Origin: Symploca sp. SIO1C2
GTDB taxonomy: Bacteria > Cyanobacteriota > Cyanobacteriia > Cyanobacteriales > Coleofasciculaceae
Reading direction: 5' to 3'
Assembly: GCA_010672925.1 (NCBI GenBank)
Contig: JAAHFP010000017.1
Span: 62,001 to 126,000 of the forward strand
Length of the DNA: 64,000 nt
This document shows positions 50,001 through 58,545 of the stretch, in pieces. The translations under genes and the position numbers were made by a program. The notes beneath the pieces were generated by a model that was given only the letters and a program-made list of their open reading frames with translations, was not told the DNA's origin and made no database searches. The stretch's first letter is position 1, and each line of letters opens with the position of its first letter.

Positions 50001-53000
50001 CCGATACCACCAGAGTTGCAGAAAAATTAGCCCAAAAATTACAACAGCAAGGAAATGAATGCAGCTTAGTTTATCGAGCAGACGACTATCAAAAACTAGC
50101 AACAGGAAGATATCAACTCAATCCCTGTGTTACTGAAGAATTTGAACAACTCTATAAGGCTATTGAGGAAGCCAGTAAATTGCCGTTGTCAAAGGTAATT
50201 CATTTGTGGAGTTTAGATGCTCCAGCTACAGAAGATTTAACCTTTAACAGCTTAGAGGAAACCCAACAGTGGGGATGTGGTAGTGTCTTGCACCTTCTAC
50301 AGACTCTACTCAAAACTACCAGTGTTCCCCAACTAAGTTTAGTCACTAGAGGTGTTCAGTCAGTCTTATCTAATACAGAGAAACTAACAGTAGCCGCCTC
50401 ACCCTTGTGGGGATTAGGTCAAGTAGTGTCTCTGGAGCATCAGCAATTATGGGGAGGATTGGTGGATTTAGACCCACAAACTCCAGAAGAGGAAGTAGAA
50501 AGGCTACTGCAACTGCTAATCAACAATCCACAAGAAGACTATCTAGCCTTACGAGGAGCAAAGATCTATGTAGCTCGTCTAATTCAGCAATCTCCCCAAG
50601 CATCTCCTCAACCACTATCATTAGCCTCGGATGGGACTTACTTGATTACGGGAGGACTGGGAGCTTTAGGGTTACATACAGCTCAATGGTTAGTAGAAAA
50701 GGGAGCCCGCAATATTGTGTTAACTGGGCGTCGTGCTCCAGCAGAACAAGCTCAAGAAGTTATAGATAAATTAGAACAAGCAGGCACTCAAGTCAGGGTT
50801 TTGTTAGGAGATATTGCTGTCGAACAAGATGTAGCCCAAATTATCGAACAGATCCAGACATCTTTACCTAACCTTAAAGGGGTCATTCATGCAGCGGGAG
50901 TAATTGATGACGCCACCCTGCAACATATGAGTTGGGAGAATTTCGCTAAAGTAATAGCACCAAAAGTAAAAGGTACTTGGCATTTACATCAATTAACTCA
51001 AAATTTGCTGTTAGATTTCTTTGTTTGTTTCTCTTCAATTGCTTCCTTAATCGGTTCACCAGGACAAGGAAACTATGCTGCTGCCAATGCTTTTATGGAT
51101 GGTTTAGCTCACTATCGTAGAGCCATAGGATTATCTGGATTAAGTATTAACTGGGGGCCATGGAAATCTGGAGGCATCGCAGCTCGTTTAGCAGTTGAGC
51201 ATCAGAATCGAATTCAAAACCTGGGAATTACTGCTCTCACCCCAGAACAAGGAATGTCTGTCTTGGAGCAACTGCTAGGAAATGAATCTGCAACTGAACA
51301 GGTGGGCATAATATCTTTAGAATGGTCATTGTTGGCACAACAGTGGAGTAATCTCCAGAAAAGTTCATTACTGCGGGAACTATTACAACAAGAAAAATTA
51401 CAACAACATGAACATCTTAAACAGAAGGCAAAAAGAGGAATTTTAGAGAAATTAGAGGCGGCCTACCCAAACAATCGTCAGGAAATTTTAAGGGAGTACA
51501 TTCGAGGAGAAGTAGCTCAATTATTAGGCTTAAGATCATCTCAGTTACCTCCAGTAAATTTAGGCTTTATGGAAATGGGGATGGACTCCCTAATGGCATT
51601 AGAATTCAAGAATCGACTGCAAACTCAACTAGAAACTACTTTGCCTGGGACAGTAGCTATTGAATATCCAACGATTGAAAAACTATCCCAGTATATATCT
51701 AAGGAAGTAATGGGATGGAAATCATTAAGGAAAGAAGACTATAAGCGCAATTTATCTGATTTAGAAGAGAAACACAACAATATTTTGCCAATTTCAGCAC
51801 AGGCGAAATCGGAGATGGTGGAGCTTGGCAAAAGTGAACCTATTGCCATTATTGGCATCGGTTGTCGATTTCCAGGAAATGCCAATACACCCGACAGCTT
51901 CTGGCAACTGTTAGCTAGTGGTCAAGATGCAGTTAGAGAAATTCCACCTGAACGCTGGGATATCGATGCTTACTATGACCCTAACCCTGATACTCCAGGA
52001 AAAATTTATGTTCGCAATGCTTCATTAGTGGCTCAGGTAGATCAGTTCGATCCAGAGTTTTTTGGCATCTCTCCCCGAGAAGCCAATAGCCTTGATCCAC
52101 AGCAACGTTTTCTTTTGGAAGTAACCTGGGAAGCTCTGGAGAGAGCTGGAATTAATCCCCATCAATTAGAAAACACTCAAACAGGGGTTTTTATTGGCAT
52201 TGGTCAAAATGATTATGCTAATTTGAGCTTCAGCCAACTGGACAATATTAACCCATATGATGGTACAGGAAATGGGCTTTGCTATGCAGCAGGTCGGTTA
52301 TCTTACTCATTGGGATTGCAAGGCCCATCTATGTCAATAGATACAGCTTGTTCAGGCTCTCTGGTGGCACTACATCAAGCTTGTCATAGTCTGCGTCAGG
52401 GTGAGTCTAATCTGGCTTTGGCCGGAGGAGTACAACTGATTCTCTCCCCTCAAGTGACAACCATGCTATCAAGATTAAAGGCTCTATCACCCGATGGCAG
52501 ATGTAAGACTTTTGATGCTGCGGCTGATGGTTATGGCAGGGGTGAGGGATGTGGCATGGTGGTACTCAAGCGTCTGTCTGACGCCCTTAAAGATGGCGAC
52601 CACATTTGGGCAGTGATTCGTGGTTCAGCAGTTAACCATGATGGCTCCAGCAGTGGGTTGACAGTGCCTAATAAGCTAGCCCAGGAAAAGCTCATTCAAC
52701 AAGCTCTTAAAGTGGCGAAAGTAGAACCATCCCAGGTAGGTTATGTCGAGGCTCATGGTACAGGCACGTCTTTAGGAGACCCAATGGAAGTGAGAGCCTT
52801 AACCAGCGTGTTTGAACAGGGACATAACCAGGAAAATCTCTTGAGGATTGGTTCAGTGAAAACCAATATCGGTCACCTAGAAGCAGCAGCAGGAATTGCC
52901 GGTTTAATTAAGGTAGTTCTACAACTGCAACATCAACAAATTGCGCCTCATCTGAATTTTCAACATCCCAACCCCTATATTGATTGGGAGAATCTACCTA

Positions 53001-56000
53001 TAGAAGTTCCCACTCAACTAACACCTTGGCCATCATCTGGTGGAAAACGAGTCGGAGGAGTCAGTTCCTTTGCTATTAGTGGCACAAATGCTCATGTAGT
53101 GCTCGAAGAAGCTCCTTCTCAAGTTAACTCTCAAAAGAGTGAAAACATTGTTCAACGTCCTCTTCATCTGTTAACTTTATCCGCTAAGACTCCAAAAGCT
53201 CTCGAAGATTTAGTAACTCTTTATCACAACTATCTCCAAACTGACCAAGAATTAGCCATAGAACTCAGTTCGGCTAATGCGATCGCAGATGTCTGTTACA
53301 CAGCGAATACAGGAAGAGCTGATTTCAACCACCGACTAGCAGTTATTGCCTCTGAGAGCAAGGAATTCGCTCAAAAACTACTCTCCCAAAAAACTGGGGA
53401 GGAAGTCGTAGGACTATTTTCTGGCAAATTTGATAGTGCCAGCCAAAGCCCACCGAAAATAGCTTTCCTGTTTACCGGTCAAGGTTCCCAGTATGTGAAT
53501 ATGGGAAGACAACTGTATGAAACTCAGCCTACTTTTCGTCAAGCCTTAGAGCAATGTGACCAAATCTTACAGCCTTATTTAGAATACTCACTTTTAGAAC
53601 TTCTCTATCCTCAAGATACACCAACATCAAGCTCCTCTCTACTAGACCAAACCGCTTATACCCAACCAGTCCTGTTTGCGATCGAGTATGCTTTGTGCAA
53701 GTTATGGACATCTTGGGGAATTAAGCCCAATGCGTTGATGGGTCATAGTGTGGGAGAGTATGTAGCAGCAACTGTTGCAGGAGTATTCAGTTTAGAAGAT
53801 GGCTTGAAACTAATTGCCACTAGGGGAAGATTGATGCAACAGTTGCCCTCTGGTGGTGAAATGGTTTCAGTCATGGCATCAGAATCTAAAATTCGTGAGC
53901 TGATTACCCCCTACACAGAAAAAGTAGCAATTGCTGCTGTTAATGGACCAGAAAGTGTGGTAATTTCCGGTGAAGCCGAAGCCGTTGCCATCATTGTCAA
54001 TAAGTTGGTCTCAGACGGAGTTAAAACTAAAAGACTACAAGTATCCCACGCCTTCCATTCACCCCTAATGGAACCGATGTTGGCAGAGTTTGAAACTATA
54101 GCCAAGCAAATTACCTACCATCAACCAAAAATACCACTAATCTCTAATGTTACAGGCACACAAGTAGACAATAGTATTGCTACAGCCGACTATTGGGTCA
54201 ATCATATACGCCAGCCCGTAAAATTTGCTGTGAGTATGGAAACATTGCACCAACAAAGCTTGGAAATATTCCTAGAAATAGGAGCCAAACCAATATTATT
54301 AGGCATGGGGCGTCAATGTCTGCCAGAAGGGAGCAGTACTTGGTTACCGTCGTTACGTCCGGGAGTAGATGAATGGCAACAAATGCTCTATAGCCTAGGA
54401 CAGTTGTATGTACAGGGAGCCTCAGTAGATTGGTCAGGGTTTGACCAAGATTATAGCTGTCAGAAAGTAATCTTACCAACTTATCCCTTCCAACGACAAC
54501 GGTATTGGGTGGAAATGGCTAAGAGTGAAGCAGCAAAAGCAATTTCTGCAAGTAAACTCCATCCTCTGATTAATCAAAAGTTTCAATCTCCTTTATCAAA
54601 AGAAATCTTTTTTGAGTCTCACTTTAGTACAGAAAGCTACCCATTTTTAGCAGACCACATTATATATGACCAAGTAGTAGTTCCTGGTGCCACTCACATC
54701 TCCCTATTGTTAGCAGCTGCATCTCTGACTTTTTCCTCAACTGGATGCCAATTAGATGATATTCTCTTTCCCAAAGCGCTAGCAGTATCTGAGCAGGGAG
54801 GACGAACTGTCCAGGTAGCTTTGACACCACAGGAGAGCTCCTATGCATTTCAAGTAATTAGCTTTGATGAATCTTTAGACACACAGACTCATGAAGTGTC
54901 AAACAATGATAAACAAGTTAGTTCTTTTGCTGTTCATGCTACTGGAAAAGTTGCTCCTGTGAATCCTGAGACAGCAGTAATATCTCTTGAAGAGATTCAA
55001 GATCGCTGTAGTAAAAAAATAGAAAGCAAAGAAGTTTACCAGTATCTGTGGGATAATTTACAAATTAAATTAGGTCAAAGTTTCCGCTGGCTCGATCAAG
55101 TATGGTTAGGGGAAGGAGAAGTTCTGTGCCAAATGAAAGTCCCTGCCACAGTTATCGACGCTAGTAAGTATCAGCTACATCCTGCTTTAATTGACTCCTG
55201 CTTTCAATCAAGTGTAACACTCATTTTAAATCTATATGATAACCAGCATGAAGCATTTGTGCCGTTCAGTGTAGAGAAATTTACTTTCTATAATTCTCCT
55301 CAGCCTGGGATTCTTTGGTGTTATACTCGTGTTTCAAAAGATCAACAATCAGAAGAAAAATTTAAAGCAGATATACAATTGTTTGACCAAAAGAGGCAGC
55401 TAGTAGCTCAGATTAGCGGTCTTGAAGGTAGGAAAGCCAATCCCCAAATGTTGCTGATGACTCTGGATTCAGATTTGAGTAATTGGTTTTATCAAATCAA
55501 CTGGCAAGCCCAACCTTTACCTTCAACGCACCCATCTCAAGAAAATCAAGCAGGTAATTGGTTAGTCTTTGCCATCAATAGTGAATTGGCAGAGCTTATT
55601 GGAGAGGAATTACAGCAGAAGGGACACAAATGTATTTGGGTATCTCCAGGTTCAGAGTACAAAAAATTAGATGCTCAACATTATCAAATCAACCCCACTG
55701 TTGCTGAACAATTCCCACAACTACTGCAAGACAATACTGATCTTAAAGGTATTGTCCATTTATGGGGTGTTAAAGAAGCAACTGAATCTGTGGATGAGTT
55801 AGAAACAGCCCAAGAACTAGGTTGTTCTACAGTAGTACATTTAGTACAAGCCTTAATTAAAGCCGGACTAACTCACCTACCAGCGATGTGGCTAGTCACT
55901 ATGGGCACTCAGAGTGTATTCGATGCAACAGAAGTGGTGCAACCCCAACAGGGCTCAGTCTGGGGGCTAGGACGAGTTATTCGCCTCGAACATCCAGAAT

Positions 56001-58438
56001 TAGCCTGTTGCCGAGTTGACTTAGACCCCAAATCCCCTGTTTCTGACACCCTCCCCATATTAGTAAATGAACTGTTGTCTAATAATCACGAAGACCAGAT
56101 TGCAATTCGTCAGGGAATCCGTTATGTCGCCCGGTTAGTACAACAAAAGCAGAAATTAACATCACAACAACAAGTGCCCATACTTGATGGTCAACCATGG
56201 CAATTGAAGTTGTCGGAATACGGACTGATAGACAACCTCAATTGGCAACCAATGCAGCGTCGTCGTCCCCAAGCCCAAGAAGTAGAAATTCAAGTCAAAG
56301 CCGTTGGGCTCAACTTCCGAGATGTACTCAATGCCCTCGGATTACTCCAAGAATATTATGCTCAACACCTAGGTATTACAAGTGTAGAGCAACTTACCCT
56401 CGGTCTAGAATGTGTAGGCATCATTACATCTGTGGGAGAGGATGTCTCCCAATGGCAGGTGGGAGATCAAGTAATGGCTTTTGTTCATAATGGGTTTAGT
56501 AGCTTTGTGACTATAGCTGCTGAGCTAGTTATAGCTAAACCGAAACAGATGAGTTTCACCGAGGCGGCTACCCTTCCCCTGACATTCCTCACTGCCTACT
56601 ATGGGTTGCAGCATTTAGCCAAGATTCAACCAGGAGAGCGGGTGTTAATCCATGCTGCAGCAGGAGGAGTAGGACAAGCAGCAGTGCAAATTGCCCTCCA
56701 GGCAGGGGCAGAAGTATTTGCCACCGCTAGTCCTCCCAAGTGGGAGTTTCTCAAGTCGATGGGTGTGCAACATATAATGAACTCCCGCACCCTAGAGTTT
56801 GCAGACGAAATTCTGAATGTGACTCAGGGAGAAGGCGTCGATATAGTCCTCAACAGCCTCAATGGAGAGTTCATTGAACAGAGTTTAGCTGTTTTAACTA
56901 CTCAAGGACGGTTTGTCGAAATTGGCAAAATTGGCATTTGGACTACAGAACAGGTGAAGCAGAAACTACCAAATGCTGATTACTTTCCCTTTGATATCGG
57001 AGATGTAAGCAAACAACAGCCTGAGTTAATTGACCAACTTTCAGAGGAATTAACCCAGCAATGGAATCAAGGAAAATTCCAAGCCTTACCTTGTAAAGTA
57101 TTCCCCAGTACACAAGTCAAAGCAGCTTTCCGTTATATGCAGCGAGCCCAGCATATAGGCAAGGTAGTAGTGGAGATGTCAAAAGCCCCAGGTAAGCCAA
57201 AGTCCATCCAACCAAAAGCCAGTTATTTAATTACCGGAGGATTAGGAGCCTTGGGATTGGAAGTAGCCCAATGGATGGTCACTCAAGGAGCACAGCATCT
57301 AGTCTTAACTGGGCGTCGTGCTCCCAAGGAAGCGGCACAACAAGTTATAGCCTCCTTAGAAACAGCTGGAGCTTCAGTGAGTGTACTGTTAGGGGATATT
57401 TCCCGTCAAGAAGAACTGGCTAAAATTTTCCAGCAGATACAGACATCATTACCCCCACTCAAAGGCGTGATTCATGCGGCAGGAGTATTAGATGATAGCT
57501 TAGTGCAAAACCTGAGTTGGCAACAGTTTACCAAAGTCATGTCACCAAAAGTGCAGGGTACTTGGCATTTACATCAACTAACAAAAGATTTACCCCTAGA
57601 CTTCTTTGTCTGCTTTTCGTCAATTGCTTCTCTTTTGGGGAGTCCCGGTCAAGGAAATTATGCTGCAGCGAATGGATTTATGGATGCAGTAGCTCACTAT
57701 CGTCGCGGTATGGGATTGCCAGGATTGAGTATCAACTGGGGAGCCTGGAGTTCAGTAGGAATGGCAGCTCGTTTAGATAGTCAGCATCAGCAACGGATGA
57801 AGGAGACTGGTGTCAGTGCCATCGAACCCAAACAGGGAATGCAGGCATTAGAGTTATTGTTATTACAGCCTCACGGTCAAGTAGGAGTGTTCCCAGTTAA
57901 TTGGTCAAAGTTTTTGAGGCAGTTCCCTGGTGGATCAAAGATGCCATTTTTATCAAATTTGATTTCCACTGATGAGCCATCATTAACTCAAAAGTTGGCA
58001 TTTAGAGAACAACTAGAAGCAGCAGCAGTTACCGAGCGTCAGGAGTTATTAACAAATCATATTCGCTCAGCGATAGCCAAAACCTTAGGCTTGCAAGATA
58101 TACAAAAGATAGAAATGCGCCAACCTTTGTTTGACTTAGGATTAGATTCTCTGATGGCAGTGGAATTAAAAAATAGCCTAGAGTCAAGCTTAGGGACAAG
58201 CTTACGTTCAACACTTTTGTTTGATTATCCTACGTTAGAAGCCTTGGTAGAGTATTTAGTGAGCGATGTCATCAAGATAGATTTCTCTTCTGAACTAGAT
58301 GAAAATCAAAGTAAAGTAGAGGATGAAGATGTTACTGGAGAGCAATCATCTCAGTTATCAGATGTCACCGAACTATCAGAAACTGAACTAGAAGCATCAG
58401 TTCTTCAAGAAATTGAAGCATTAGAAAAGTTAGTTTGA
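47015..58438 (+). CDS. Bimodular PKS: KS-AT-KR-ACP-KS-AT-DH-ER-KR-ACP
   Basis: 3807 residues. The first KS (from about 16) reads VQTACSTS (Cys185) and lacks an N-terminal coiled coil; it is of the hybrid type that accepts peptidyl chains from an NRPS, as its position requires. Module 1: AT (Ser640, HAFH), dimerisation-type helix, KR (from about 1206; IDD motif, Tyr1354, B-type) and ACP (Ser1525). Module 2: KS (Cys1779), AT (Ser2245, HAFH), DH (about 2514-2790; DHIIYDQVVVPGA, DSCFQ), ER (about 3061-3390; [13 protein letters not shown]), KR (LDD, Tyr3549) and ACP (Ser3712). Expected chemistry: a beta-hydroxyl next to the sarcosine carbon, then a saturated C2 unit. An excellent ribosome binding site (AAAGGAGAAAG) precedes the ATG. 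The acidic C-terminal tail (LSETELEASVLQEIEALEKL) is a typical docking helix. Confidence 0.93.
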   Translation: MNQYDAENLIDDLGIAIIAMSGRFPQAEDLNQLWQNLKNGVESVSFFSEQELLESGVKVELLNNPDYVKARAVIPDIDLFDANFFSYSPKEAEEMDPQHRLFLECAWETIERGGYNPDTYEGLIGVYAGVGMNNYLLTNLYPNHDPDNPVNSYQLMISSDKDYLATRVAYKLNLRGPAINVQTACSTSLVAVHLACQSLLNGECDLALAGGASIHIPQKAGHLYREGMILSPDGHCRTFDAKAKGTIPGDGCGIVLLKRLNSAIADGDSIQAIIKGSAINNDGSLKVGYTAPSIEGQAAVIADAQALAEVEPETISYIEAHGTGTELGDPVEIAALTKAFRYSTPKKGFCAIGSLKSNMGHLDAAAGVAGLIKTVLALKHKLLPPTLHFEQPNPKIDFVNSPFYVNTTLSEWKTNGTPRRAGVSSFGIGGTNAHVILEEAPEPIKKANFSDLPVHLLTLSGKTPEALTQLVSRYENYLETHQESAIADICYTANTGRADFNHRLAVIVSNQQELLEKLKAHQATEPVTEIFSGEIPETSIAQVAFLFTGQGSQYVNMGKQLYETQPVFRQAMDECSQILEPLLEKSLLEVIYPQNPEDIEASSLLAQTYYTQPALFAIEYALGQLWQSWGVKPDVVMGHSVGEYVAATVAGVFSLEDGLKLIAMRGQLMQKLPAGGKMVSVMASELKVRQLINLYQEQIATAAINGPESVVISGEVEAINTIVNNLELAGIKTKELQVSHAFHSRLMEPMLAEFEAVAKEITYSQPRISLISNITGSIADDSIATAKYWVNHICQPVKFAQSMETLHQQGYKLFLEIGPKPVLLGMGRLCLPAEVGVWLPSLRPGVDEWQQMLSSLGQLYVQGAKVDWVGFDQDYPHQKVALPTYPFQRQRYWVETKEKEDQSNDSLESKDNNTEIVNQLNQGATETLAQQLEQAANFSPEQLKLLPEILEVLAKQHQQQLVVATIKNWFYQLQWQPLSETQPKSSTKPSHWLIFADTTRVAEKLAQKLQQQGNECSLVYRADDYQKLATGRYQLNPCVTEEFEQLYKAIEEASKLPLSKVIHLWSLDAPATEDLTFNSLEETQQWGCGSVLHLLQTLLKTTSVPQLSLVTRGVQSVLSNTEKLTVAASPLWGLGQVVSLEHQQLWGGLVDLDPQTPEEEVERLLQLLINNPQEDYLALRGAKIYVARLIQQSPQASPQPLSLASDGTYLITGGLGALGLHTAQWLVEKGARNIVLTGRRAPAEQAQEVIDKLEQAGTQVRVLLGDIAVEQDVAQIIEQIQTSLPNLKGVIHAAGVIDDATLQHMSWENFAKVIAPKVKGTWHLHQLTQNLLLDFFVCFSSIASLIGSPGQGNYAAANAFMDGLAHYRRAIGLSGLSINWGPWKSGGIAARLAVEHQNRIQNLGITALTPEQGMSVLEQLLGNESATEQVGIISLEWSLLAQQWSNLQKSSLLRELLQQEKLQQHEHLKQKAKRGILEKLEAAYPNNRQEILREYIRGEVAQLLGLRSSQLPPVNLGFMEMGMDSLMALEFKNRLQTQLETTLPGTVAIEYPTIEKLSQYISKEVMGWKSLRKEDYKRNLSDLEEKHNNILPISAQAKSEMVELGKSEPIAIIGIGCRFPGNANTPDSFWQLLASGQDAVREIPPERWDIDAYYDPNPDTPGKIYVRNASLVAQVDQFDPEFFGISPREANSLDPQQRFLLEVTWEALERAGINPHQLENTQTGVFIGIGQNDYANLSFSQLDNINPYDGTGNGLCYAAGRLSYSLGLQGPSMSIDTACSGSLVALHQACHSLRQGESNLALAGGVQLILSPQVTTMLSRLKALSPDGRCKTFDAAADGYGRGEGCGMVVLKRLSDALKDGDHIWAVIRGSAVNHDGSSSGLTVPNKLAQEKLIQQALKVAKVEPSQVGYVEAHGTGTSLGDPMEVRALTSVFEQGHNQENLLRIGSVKTNIGHLEAAAGIAGLIKVVLQLQHQQIAPHLNFQHPNPYIDWENLPIEVPTQLTPWPSSGGKRVGGVSSFAISGTNAHVVLEEAPSQVNSQKSENIVQRPLHLLTLSAKTPKALEDLVTLYHNYLQTDQELAIELSSANAIADVCYTANTGRADFNHRLAVIASESKEFAQKLLSQKTGEEVVGLFSGKFDSASQSPPKIAFLFTGQGSQYVNMGRQLYETQPTFRQALEQCDQILQPYLEYSLLELLYPQDTPTSSSSLLDQTAYTQPVLFAIEYALCKLWTSWGIKPNALMGHSVGEYVAATVAGVFSLEDGLKLIATRGRLMQQLPSGGEMVSVMASESKIRELITPYTEKVAIAAVNGPESVVISGEAEAVAIIVNKLVSDGVKTKRLQVSHAFHSPLMEPMLAEFETIAKQITYHQPKIPLISNVTGTQVDNSIATADYWVNHIRQPVKFAVSMETLHQQSLEIFLEIGAKPILLGMGRQCLPEGSSTWLPSLRPGVDEWQQMLYSLGQLYVQGASVDWSGFDQDYSCQKVILPTYPFQRQRYWVEMAKSEAAKAISASKLHPLINQKFQSPLSKEIFFESHFSTESYPFLADHIIYDQVVVPGATHISLLLAAASLTFSSTGCQLDDILFPKALAVSEQGGRTVQVALTPQESSYAFQVISFDESLDTQTHEVSNNDKQVSSFAVHATGKVAPVNPETAVISLEEIQDRCSKKIESKEVYQYLWDNLQIKLGQSFRWLDQVWLGEGEVLCQMKVPATVIDASKYQLHPALIDSCFQSSVTLILNLYDNQHEAFVPFSVEKFTFYNSPQPGILWCYTRVSKDQQSEEKFKADIQLFDQKRQLVAQISGLEGRKANPQMLLMTLDSDLSNWFYQINWQAQPLPSTHPSQENQAGNWLVFAINSELAELIGEELQQKGHKCIWVSPGSEYKKLDAQHYQINPTVAEQFPQLLQDNTDLKGIVHLWGVKEATESVDELETAQELGCSTVVHLVQALIKAGLTHLPAMWLVTMGTQSVFDATEVVQPQQGSVWGLGRVIRLEHPELACCRVDLDPKSPVSDTLPILVNELLSNNHEDQIAIRQGIRYVARLVQQKQKLTSQQQVPILDGQPWQLKLSEYGLIDNLNWQPMQRRRPQAQEVEIQVKAVGLNFRDVLNALGLLQEYYAQHLGITSVEQLTLGLECVGIITSVGEDVSQWQVGDQVMAFVHNGFSSFVTIAAELVIAKPKQMSFTEAATLPLTFLTAYYGLQHLAKIQPGERVLIHAAAGGVGQAAVQIALQAGAEVFATASPPKWEFLKSMGVQHIMNSRTLEFADEILNVTQGEGVDIVLNSLNGEFIEQSLAVLTTQGRFVEIGKIGIWTTEQVKQKLPNADYFPFDIGDVSKQQPELIDQLSEELTQQWNQGKFQALPCKVFPSTQVKAAFRYMQRAQHIGKVVVEMSKAPGKPKSIQPKASYLITGGLGALGLEVAQWMVTQGAQHLVLTGRRAPKEAAQQVIASLETAGASVSVLLGDISRQEELAKIFQQIQTSLPPLKGVIHAAGVLDDSLVQNLSWQQFTKVMSPKVQGTWHLHQLTKDLPLDFFVCFSSIASLLGSPGQGNYAAANGFMDAVAHYRRGMGLPGLSINWGAWSSVGMAARLDSQHQQRMKETGVSAIEPKQGMQALELLLLQPHGQVGVFPVNWSKFLRQFPGGSKMPFLSNLISTDEPSLTQKLAFREQLEAAAVTERQELLTNHIRSAIAKTLGLQDIQKIEMRQPLFDLGLDSLMAVELKNSLESSLGTSLRSTLLFDYPTLEALVEYLVSDVIKIDFSSELDENQSKVEDEDVTGEQSSQLSDVTELSETELEASVLQEIEALEKLV

Positions 58439-58440
58439 AC

Positions 58441-58509
58441 AAAGGTAGGTGTTGGGGGTTAAGCAGAGACTCTAAACATAATACCGATATAATCTAACAC
58501 CCCACCTTT
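58441..58509. other. Imperfect inverted repeat in the gap before the last synthase
   Basis: AAAGGTAGGTGTT (58,441-58,453) can pair, with one bulge, with AACACCCCACCTTT (58,496-58,509) in the 107-bp gap between the two last synthase genes. The sequence belongs to the GGTGTTAGG-type spacer repeats. It has no U-run, so it is not a convincing intrinsic terminator; it could slow transcription or be only a repeat relic. Confidence 0.4.
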
Positions 58510-58545
58510 AATTCAAAACCTACAACCCTATTCTTTGAAGACAGA

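Noticed and set aside
58441-58509. Intrinsic terminator before the last synthase
   Set aside because: The stem is imperfect, the loop is long and there is no T-run; the gene beyond continues the assembly line.
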